NCBI GenBank assembly: GCA_964019335.1
Contig: OZ025709.1
Location: 372,001-436,000, forward strand
DNA: 64,000 nt
DNA from: Diplonema japonicum
Taxonomy: Eukaryota; Euglenozoa; Diplonemea; Diplonemida; Diplonemidae
Direction of reading: 5' to 3'
Below are positions 56,748 through 64,000 of this stretch, one piece after another. Within the stretch, counting starts at the first letter, position 1; every line of letters starts with the position of its first letter. A program made the translations under genes and the position numbers. Under the pieces are notes generated by a model. It made no database searches. It saw nothing but the letters and a program-made list of their open reading frames with translations, and had not been told where the DNA came from.

Positions 56748-57071
56748 CTGTAAGGCGAAAAAAGCCGGAGTGGCAAACCCCAGAAGCGAAAAAATCCCGG
56801 ATCATCCCTTGCACGAAGCAAAGAGAGCAAGGTAAAGACCCAGAAAGACCCTCCAGGTCAAGATGGGAAATACGCCAGGTATCAAAACAAAATCGGGGTG
56901 CTTCTACTTGCACCTTATTGTTGCTGACCTCAACTGCCACACCGGACCCCTTCTTGAAGATAGTGTTACCCCCATAAGCCCCTCAGCTAAAAAAAGATTC
57001 CGGGGGGAAAAAAAAAAGCTCGGATATTTTTTTCTCTTCCGGATTTTTTTTTTTTTTTTTCGTTTTTACAG
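56748..57071. mobile_element. Non-autonomous derivative of the pogo-like element
   Basis: It starts TA|CTGTAAGGCGAAAAAA and ends TTTTTTCGTTTTTACAG|TA, the same termini and TA flanks as the 7805-9377 element with a few differences. Degenerate copies of the CCCGGA/TCCGGG subterminal motif lie inside both ends. The 324-bp interior is unrelated to the transposase and might be captured DNA. A transposon of this kind would need a transposase supplied in trans. Confidence 0.7.
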
Positions 57072-57164
57072 TATTTACTTTCTTTCTCCCTCTTTTCTTG
57101 TTAACTTAAACTTAAAAAGAGAGGGCAAGGAACACAAGGGAAAGAAAAAGAAGGGGGGAGGAAG

Positions 57165-57262
57165 GGGCGGCTATGCGGAAGGATTCAGAACGCGTTTCCA
57201 AGCATTTTTTGAATTAAGGAAACGGAAACGTTTTTCCCCGTTTCTTTCCATCATAGCCCGAG
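57165..57262. repeat. GGAAACG repeat, second copy
   Basis: CAAGCATTTTTTGAATTAAGG and GGAAACGGAAACG match the repeat at 10735-10780. GGCTATG on the left and CATAGCC on the right, the latter next to a G tract, form short inverted ends. Confidence 0.5.
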
Positions 57263-57507
57263 GGGGGGGGGGGGGGGGGGGGGTAGGAATAGCGATCGAA
57301 TCACCTGGAAGTAATTACGGACTAAAGAAAAAAGTCACACGGTCTCGCCCTTTATATTTATTTTTCTTTTTTTTTGCCCCCCCTCGTTCCTTCCTCTTTT
57401 TTTCTCTTTCTCCCCAGTTGAGAAGGGGGGGGAAGAAAGAAAGAAAGAAAAAAAAAAGAAAAAAAAAAAAAAAAAAAAAAAACGAGAGAAAAAAAAAAAA
57501 AGACATA

Positions 57508-57602
57508 AAGGAGGCCAGTGTTGGTGGCGCTCTACACAAGCACAACGTGTCCCTAATATGTGCGGTGACCCAGCCAAGGGGTAACCATGTTATCCCTACA
57601 AT
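57508..57602. repeat. SINE-like repeat, shortened copy
   Basis: AAAGGAGGCCAGTGTTGGTGG parallels the left end of the copy at 7500. CGTGTCCCTAATATGTGCGG parallels its middle, and CCATGTTATCCC followed by an A tract parallels the end of the copy at 19910. The parts between are deleted. Confidence 0.55.
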
Positions 57603-57723
57603 AAAAAAAAAAAAAAAAAGAAGAAGAAAAAAAAAATGATAATTTTCGGTGCGGGTGGGTGCTCACGTAACCCCACAAAAAAGAGAGGGGGGAAAAAAAA
57701 AGCTAATTTGAACACGCAACACT

Positions 57724-58785
57724 TCACATTAGGTAAACCGAAGTCTCCACACCAGTAAGGTAATTAGGAGAGATGAAGTTAGCTGGCGTGTCGAGGCTGA
57801 GAGAACGCGACACACAGTTGTGCTGCTGGACCCTGTCGTAGTTGTTCTCATAGTACACGTAATCCTTGTCGTTGTCGAAGTCGTGCCCTCTGACAAAGAA
57901 GAGTTTTTCATCAGCATGGATAGCGCCACCCTTCAGCTCCCCGTACAGGTTCAAGAACACCAATGTCTTCCCCTTCAAATCTGTAACGGACGGCCACCCG
58001 TTTTCCCGGACATAGTCACGAAGCGAAACACCGGACGTGGCGTTGGCCTTAAGATCCATGGGTGTGAAGAGCTTGTTTGGTTTCCAAATCGATTTAACAA
58101 TGTCTTTAACCTTTTGGTACGCAGCGGGTGTGTAACTACTGTCGGTTTGAAGGCCTCGCCCGAAGATAGGAGCTGCCCAAGCAAACCCGTATGTGTAGCT
58201 TCCTTTGATGTCAAGGTTGAGGATCAACGGGAAGTGGTCAGGGTGTGCCTTCGACCATTCGTAGATTCTCTCGAGGCTCCCGTGCAAGGATGCTGGTGCG
58301 TCATCCACGGTCAGCTGGTCGATTAAATTTTCGTGAAGCATAAACCACTCATCGTTCGTGCGGTCGTACCAAGCATCAATCTCGAAATGTCTAATACCCT
58401 GGTCAAGCTGTGATTTGAGCGGAGGCAGGGTGTACCTCCACACTTTGATGAAGAAGAGGCCGAAGACATTCGCTACGTGGGAAGAGTTGTGCGCACCAAT
58501 GACCTGAAACTTGTCCAGGCTCGCACCGTTGTGGACGAGCCCTTCCTCCACGCCCTTCGGCAGGAGGTTCCCCCAGTGCTGCTCGGAGATGCAACACGCA
58601 GGGACAGACATCAAATAAACAACGATGCAGGCCAGCGTTACGATTCCCACGATAATGGAGGTCAGCACTATGTCAAGCGTGTCGCCGGGAAGCACCTCCG
58701 TCCCATACAGGGCCCCTGCGGTCCCGTAGAAGATGAGCAACACAATCGTTGCATGCACGATGCGTGGCCAGGCAATACGGGCCAT
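57724..58785 (-). CDS. Membrane-anchored Ca2+-dependent PI-specific phospholipase C, copy B
   Basis: The protein has 353 residues and no intron. Hydrophobic segments at about 11-28 and 38-60 predict a membrane anchor. The catalytic domain keeps His99 and Asn100 (GAHNSSH), Glu135 and Asp137 (FEIDAWYD), His151 (LHENL), DHFPLILNLDIKG and FFVRGHDFDN, the same set as copy A. The N-terminus MARIAWPRIV parallels MARVRWKRIA of copy A, which fixes both starts. The membrane part has diverged more than the catalytic part. The two genes are separated by 2.36 kb that contain three mobile-element remnants and a SINE-like fragment. Confidence 0.85.
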   Translation of the reverse strand: MARIAWPRIVHATIVLLIFYGTAGALYGTEVLPGDTLDIVLTSIIVGIVTLACIVVYLMSVPACCISEQHWGNLLPKGVEEGLVHNGASLDKFQVIGAHNSSHVANVFGLFFIKVWRYTLPPLKSQLDQGIRHFEIDAWYDRTNDEWFMLHENLIDQLTVDDAPASLHGSLERIYEWSKAHPDHFPLILNLDIKGSYTYGFAWAAPIFGRGLQTDSSYTPAAYQKVKDIVKSIWKPNKLFTPMDLKANATSGVSLRDYVRENGWPSVTDLKGKTLVFLNLYGELKGGAIHADEKLFFVRGHDFDNDKDYVYYENNYDRVQQHNCVSRSLSLDTPANFISPNYLTGVETSVYLM

Positions 58786-59146
58786 CGTCTTTTCCTTTTC
58801 TTTTTTTTTTCTTTTCTTCTTCCCTTTGTGTGTTGTTTTTGCATTGAGAAAAAACGGGGGGGGGGGGGATGGCTTTAAAAAAAACAAAAACAACAGGGGT
58901 GGCGGGGGGGGGAAGAGATAAAAAAGAAAAAAAAACACTTTTTTTTGAAAAGGAAGAGGGGTGATTTTTTTTTTTTAAAAAAATATAAAAAGACACACTT
59001 TCTTCCCCCCCCCCCTTTTCCCCTTCCGTCCCAACGAGAAAAAAAAAAAAGAAGAATCGCTGATAAATAATGAGGGGAGGGAAAAATCTAACAGCACACA
59101 ACACACACAACACAATAAGAGGGGCGGTTACAGGACCACCCATTAT
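58786..59146. other. Spacer
   Basis: Homopolymers and an ACACAACA repeat (59094-59115). No gene is seen. Confidence 0.5.
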
Positions 59147-61814
59147 TCAAAGCCCGAGTTGAGAGAGAAGCTGTCTCCGTTGAGAGAGGCGTGTTGCGGT
59201 CTTGGTAGCAGGGGGGATGCGGAGCTGCGACTGGAAGGAGATGATTGCACGAGCAATCTTTGTTTATTTTATACTTTTTCTTTCTTTTTTTTTTTCCTGC
59301 ATACCTCTAGCAAACGTGCCTTCTCCCCTGTGCCGTGTTGGCTTATGTCCTCGGACACCATTGCCTGGTATACCATGTCCAGAACCTTTGTCACTGTGAT
59401 GTGAACCACCTTCCTTACAGTGCCAGCATCGCACCTGTAGTTCACCTCTTCCACCAGTCTGGGGACATCCGTCTTCCCTCGTGGGAGGATGTCCAGTGAG
59501 CTGTATGCCTGTTGTGGTGTTGCGTTGAGTGAAGAAAAGTAAGAAAACACGTACCTGCCACGCTCTTGCCACATCGTGACCATTCACGTTCCAACACAGC
59601 ACCGCAGCCCAGTACAGCTGCTCGAAGGTGCGGAGCGGCAGACCTTCTGTCCGCTCGCATGCTGTGCTCATTACCTGGAAGTGCGAGAACACCAACCGCC
59701 CAGCCTGTGTGTGTGTGTGTGTGTATGTGTGATTTGTTGTAGGCTACCTGAAGGACGTCCTGCGTGGTCCTGTTAAGGTTCCCCGCCTCCTCCATCGCCT
59801 CTATCGCATGCGATATCTTCGGGTTCACGAAGGAGAGCAGCTCCCTCACCGCTGCGCCCACCGCCGCACTGCCGCCCGCACCTTCCGCGGCAATGACGTG
59901 GTGTATGGAGATGAGGTACAGTTCCACAGCAAGCTGCACGGAGCCCCTCTCGCGTGCCGTGTCTGCGGCCAATCGGGCGAGCTTGCCGCACGTAGACGGG
60001 TGCCACGCACTGGCGGCCGCACTGTTGCGTGTGTTGACCGTGCCGTCGGGCGACGCTGTGCCGAGCAGCTTCTCGCACGCAGCCCTGTTCATGCACACAG
60101 AGGTAAAGGCACGCTGCATCTCGACCTCCGGCAGCAGCCTCAGGTAGTACAACCCTGCCGTGGCGTCGTGCGGGATGAGCTTCACCACGTACTCCTCGAG
60201 CTGCGTCTGTATCTGGTGGCTCATGGCGGCGTTGTCGGCGAGGAGGCCGTGGCGCGTCAGCATGAGTGCCAAGTGGAGGCCTTCGATGCCGAAGTCAACA
60301 AGGTCGTCGAGGCAGGTGGGCGGGAGGAAGGCGGCGATGGCTTTAGCGTAGCACTGAGACCACAGCATCACCTTGCAGTAGAGGAGGGGGTCGAGAGGCG
60401 TGGAGAGCTCAGAGGGCGGCACGTTCTCTACGACGCTCACGTAGTACTTAAGCGAGTAGGGTGCCTGCTGCAGGTCCTGGGTGCTGCTGAGCTCTGGCGG
60501 CGGTGCCACACAGTTAATGAGCGACAGGTGCAACCACACGTGGTCCTGCGCGAAGCGTAGGGCGGGTGTGTTGAGAAGGGCGGCACGGACACGTTCCACA
60601 TCCTTCGCCGTCGCGGCTCTGCTCAGAATCAACCTCACGGCGTGCTTGTAGGGGTTGCTGCTCAGCTCGTAGTCGCTGAACTCCCGCAGCTGTCTGGACT
60701 GCTGCGGCTTTGGTACCAGCGCCATGCTCCCCGAGCCCGTCCTGCGAACGGCTGGCCAGTGGCTCTCCGCTGCCAAGGCGGCATGTGCGTCACCCGCATT
60801 GGTGAGTGTGGAAATCAGGCCCTTAATGTCGCCTGCCCTGAGGCACAGGTAGGCGATGACCCACTGCTCTACATCGGACGACGTCCCACCGCACTGCTGC
60901 GATCGAGAGTAGACCTCGGCAAGCTTCAGGATGTCCCTGCCCGCTGCCGCGTTGTGCTCGCTGTTGAGGAACACAGCGAAGCCCTCTTCCAGCAATTCCT
61001 TGCAGGATGCGACCCTTGCTAGCTCAGGGGAGAGCCCCGCTTCGCACGGCGTGGACGTGGCCTCCAAGATGCGCGAGGCAGTGTCCCACATCTCCAGTGT
61101 AGCTGTTTTGAGGTGTTCCGGCCGCTCGCCGTTGGGGCCCATGTTTGAGAGCTGACGCAGCTGGTGCACCTGGAGCTTCGCGGAGCTGGTGTCGTCGACT
61201 GCGGGGAGGTTCTGCACGGCTGAGGAGTACTGCTGCGCACGCCAGTCGAGGGGGAGGGTTGTCTTCTTGGCGGTGGAGGCGGCGCCCCATTGCGGGGCCT
61301 GCCCCTCGTAGGCGATGAGCTGGCTGTCTTTAACTACATTTTGCTGGCCGATGACGGAGCGCATGACGCCCACTCTCTCCACGAGGCCTGTGTTGGTGGC
61401 ACGGAAGTCAGTAACGAGGTGCTTCCAGTAGAGACGCTGCCCGCGGGTGTTGGCGTTCTGTTTGGCTTTTTCCAACCAGGTTGCGATGCGCTCAGCGTGG
61501 CGGCGGTGCAACTCCTGATCGAGGTCACCATCGGGATCAAGGAAGCGGGGGTGGTCCGAGGGGCTGACCTCGACGACTCCCCGCGTAACTACGGCTTCCC
61601 GTGCCTGTTCCGTGGCACGTCTGTGCTGTGTATCCCCGCCCATGGCAACGTTCGTGCCTGCTTTCTGCGCCGCTGCCTTTTCGATTTCCTGGATCTTCTC
61701 TCTTTGCGCGACTAGTGTTGGCCTTGGCCTGTCCCCCTTCGCCCCCAACAAGAACTCCGCGTCGTACGCCAGCTGCTGCACCATCATTTGCAACTTCCGT
61801 TCATTTGCTTGCAT
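59147..61814 (-). CDS. NUP93: Nucleoporin Nup93/Nic96
   Basis: Exons 59748-61814, 59555-59704, 59305-59508 and 59147-59230 (introns 43, 46 and 74 bp) join in frame to 834 residues, close to human Nup93 (819). Nup93 is the linker nucleoporin of the inner ring that ties Nup62, Nup188/205 and Nup35 into the pore scaffold. Family-like stretches include WVIAYLCLRAGDIKGLI, NPYKHAVRLILSR, PLLYCKVMLWSQCYAKAIAAFL and GLYYLRLLP. The N-terminal 200 residues are charged and partly coiled coil, as expected for the segment that contacts the Nup62 complex. The ATG at 61814 is the first in frame (MQANERKLQMMVQQL); the frame above it has only non-ATG codons. The last exon (SQLRIPPATKTATRL..) is less certain than the rest. 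Confidence 0.88.
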
Positions 61815-62604
61815 CTTTCTTGATACCGTGATGCCCCTCCAGCACCTGGCAGGTTTTTCCTTCAAGCTCAACCAAAAAAAATAGTTTTTTTTTTTTGCAA
61901 TAATGGAACGATAAAACTAGGAAACAAGGAGCAGAGTGGAGAAGGAGAAAGAAGAAAAAAAAATAAGGAGGGGGAGGGGGAAAAGGGAGGGGAGGAGGGG
62001 GGGGGGATGAATTTATTGCACTAATAAAATCCATTGACGCAGGATCTGTTCTCTTTCCCCCCCCCCCTTTTTCCCTTCCCCGTTCTCTTCAGGTGTCTCT
62101 CTGAAGGGGGGGGGGAGGGAAAAGAAGGCTTGGTAACAAAAAAGGGGGGTGTGCGAAGGAGATAATTCACTACAGCTCTTACTCACTGTGGATGTCTGGT
62201 GAGATCTTCACACGGCAGATTAGATTTTTTTTTTTAAAAAAAGAATAAGAAAAACAGGGTGGGCAGCAAAGTGCAACAAGGGGAGAACCTACACTACTGG
62301 ACATGTGCGTGTTAAGAAAAGAATGGGGGTGGGGGGTAGGAAAACACACTTTTTTTTTATTATATATTTGTTCATCTCTCTCTTATTTTTTTTTCTTTCT
62401 GCACAAAAAAAAAAGAAGAAAAAAAAAAAAAAAAACACACTACTTAAAAATGTCTCCGTCACCCCCCTACTTCTTTGCTCCCCACCCCTTCCTACAGCCA
62501 ACACAGGGTACTATAGGTATTCTTCTGAACCCTTCCCTTCTTTTTTTTTCTTTTTTGTTTGTCCCCCCCCCCCCCCCCCCCCCCTCTCGTTCCGTCCTCT
62601 TTTT
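61815..62604. other. Homopolymer-rich spacer
   Basis: G, C, A and T runs (for example C22 at 62563-62584). No gene is seen. Confidence 0.55.
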
Positions 62605-64000
62605 CTAGTTGCTTTCTTGACTACATGCAAGTTTCTTCAGTTTGTTCATGAAGGTCTGCAAATTTGCGTCGTCAGTGTGGATGACCTATAAAAAAAAAAA
62701 AAAAAAAAGTATTTTTTTCTTTGCTCCGCAAACACAAACCTGAGTCTCGGACCCCACGGAGGAAGAAGAGGTGTCGCTGGGGTTGGTTTTGTAGAGGAGG
62801 TACCTGGCTTGGCTGCCATATTGGTCACAAATAGTGATCTTGGGGACAGGGAAACGCCTTTCAAGGATTTTGGCCATGTCGGTGTGGGGTGCTTTGAGCT
62901 GCTGGCCGAAAGACTCATACTCAGGCTGCTCATGGTACTTCATGTCCCTCCACTCAGCAATGGTCCTTCCATGGTGGATGATGATATCGAAGTACGTGTC
63001 GCACAATAGAATATTGTCATACTTGATACTCTTGGAGTCAAGTAGAACAGGCTGTGCCTCGTTGGTACCGTACTCGTACGCCATGAGCGAGGGCTGCAGC
63101 ATCACCACGCACTGAGGGACGGTTTCCCGGAACAAACACGACCTGAAGAATACAGTCTCGTCAACAGAGCTGTTAAACACCTGCAGGAACTCCGACCGCC
63201 TCAAATGGTACATAAATTGCGGGAACAACGAGTACTGCTGGTCCAGCTGCAGCGAGTCGGGGTCGCCAGGGTTGTAATTCGCAAACTTCTGCACGAACCG
63301 GATCAGCAACCTGTCCACCCATCGTAAAGTTGGCGGCAACGTGTTCCCGCTTTGTTCCATGTACTTCGCTGCCATCCTTCCGATAACACTTGCTGCCGTC
63401 ATCTGGTCGAAGGCGTAGACAGCGTTCATGACTGATTTGTGCGATGATTGTGCGATTTGCTGGCAGGTTGTGGTCACTCTTAGGCGTCGCACCCCGTTGC
63501 AGTCTACGAAAGACGTGATGAACTGCGCCAACCTGTTCCCCGATGAAGGGCTCTGTCCTTCCTCTTCCGGATCGAATACAACGCAGAAGCTTGTGTTTTG
63601 GTCTATCGTCGCTGTGCTCCATGCGCATGTCCTTGCCTCCCCCACTTCCACCTTGGTGCTCACGTTCGGGCTGCTCTTCTCCAGCCCTCTGCACGGTCCG
63701 ATGCAGCCGGCGATTTTCGTTTCACTCGACGTTTGCACCTCCAGCACAGCGTCAAAGAACATATTGTTCACACCTCTGTCCTCCAGCCGTTGGAACATTT
63801 TTTGCATTGAATTTTTGAACACCGGTGAGTGGAAGGTGTCGCTAGACAGTATGTACCCCCCTGTGTAGGTCACAGCCTCGGACAGCTCCAGCAGACCGAC
63901 CTGCGATTATCATTATTATTTTCTGTATTGTGCGCAGACCTGGTCTAACGATATCATGAACAGGTCCAAGCAGAACCCGATCGCTTTCAGCCTTGTGGCG
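62605..64000 (-). CDS. SEC23: COPII coat protein Sec23, C-terminal part
   Basis: Exons 63940-64000 (continuing beyond the window), 62740-63900 and 62605-62685, with introns of 39 and 54 bp. About 433 C-terminal residues of the roughly 770 of the family are visible. Sec23 is the GTPase-activating subunit of the inner COPII coat that buds vesicles from the ER with Sec24 and Sar1. The visible part begins in the trunk domain (FCLDLFMISLDQ, VGLLELSEAVTYTGGY), passes through the beta-sandwich and helical domains (RRLRVTTTCQ, FDQMTAASVIGRMAAKY) and ends in the gelsolin-like domain (LCDTYFDIIIHHGRTIAEWR) and DDANLQTFMNKLKKLA. The N-terminal zinc finger lies outside. Confidence 0.95.

Noticed and set aside
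56029-57639. Open frames rich in Phe or Lys in the PI-PLC gap
   Set aside because: They translate homopolymers and transposon ends; no protein-like composition.
1-64000. CRISPR array, rRNA or tRNA genes, bacterial operon
   Set aside because: No regular spacer-repeat array, no rRNA core sequences and no convincing tRNA cloverleaf were seen. The genes are eukaryotic with introns. The 75-bp periodicities are coding LRRs.
5451-64000. Assigning the genome to trypanosomatids because of one-strand genes
   Set aside because: Many cis-introns are present, which trypanosomatids almost lack. The orientation could also be chance over 60 kb. The lineage is left open.

Overview
The window is nuclear DNA from a flagellated unicellular eukaryote. 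The evidence is a set of unmistakably eukaryotic genes (clathrin heavy chain, axonemal dynein heavy chain, Nup93, Sec23, a DHHC palmitoyltransferase, an ABCA transporter), GT-AG introns, and eukaryotic transposons. The lineage cannot be named from the sequence. Coding regions are GC-rich. The spacers and introns are full of long A/T (and some G/C) homopolymers. Every host gene recognised here (about 17) lies on the minus strand, an arrangement that recalls the unidirectional gene clusters of kinetoplastids and dinoflagellates. Unlike trypanosomatids, these genes carry ordinary short cis-introns. I placed 20 introns of 34-82 bp. Most are A-rich on the sense strand, and in the intron-bearing complete genes they sit almost entirely in the 3' half.

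Layout. 1-4420: a decayed non-LTR retrotransposon (minus), its 3' end cut by the window edge. 4542-5206: a 631-bp insert between 17-bp direct repeats. 5451-10635: two near-identical ubiquitin-like/leucine-rich-repeat genes flanking a gene remnant, a SINE-like repeat and a pogo-like DNA transposon. 10730-12055: a decayed piggyBac element inserted in a GGAAACG palindromic repeat. 12124-19137: DHHC enzyme, a repeat-rich stretch, a 200-residue protein and a 1134-residue coiled-coil protein. 20072-28380: one giant gene encoding an ABCA-type lipid transporter fused to a sterol-glucosyltransferase-like domain and a dysferlin-like domain, the most remarkable feature of the window. 28476-30993: three unrecognised small genes. 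32909-38400: clathrin heavy chain. 38598-39967: a second piggyBac. 40014-52814: DNAH1-type inner-arm dynein heavy chain. 53078-58785: a small coiled-coil protein and two membrane-anchored PI-PLC genes separated by a cluster of non-autonomous transposons. 59147-61814: Nup93. 62605-window end: the C-terminal part of Sec23.

Taken together the host genes concern membranes and trafficking (clathrin, Sec23, DHHC, PI-PLC pair, ABCA-glucosyltransferase), the nuclear pore and the flagellum. They look like an ordinary stretch of core chromosome rather than an operon or an acquired island, and no functional cluster is evident. The transposons are mostly dead copies and sit in the gaps between genes.
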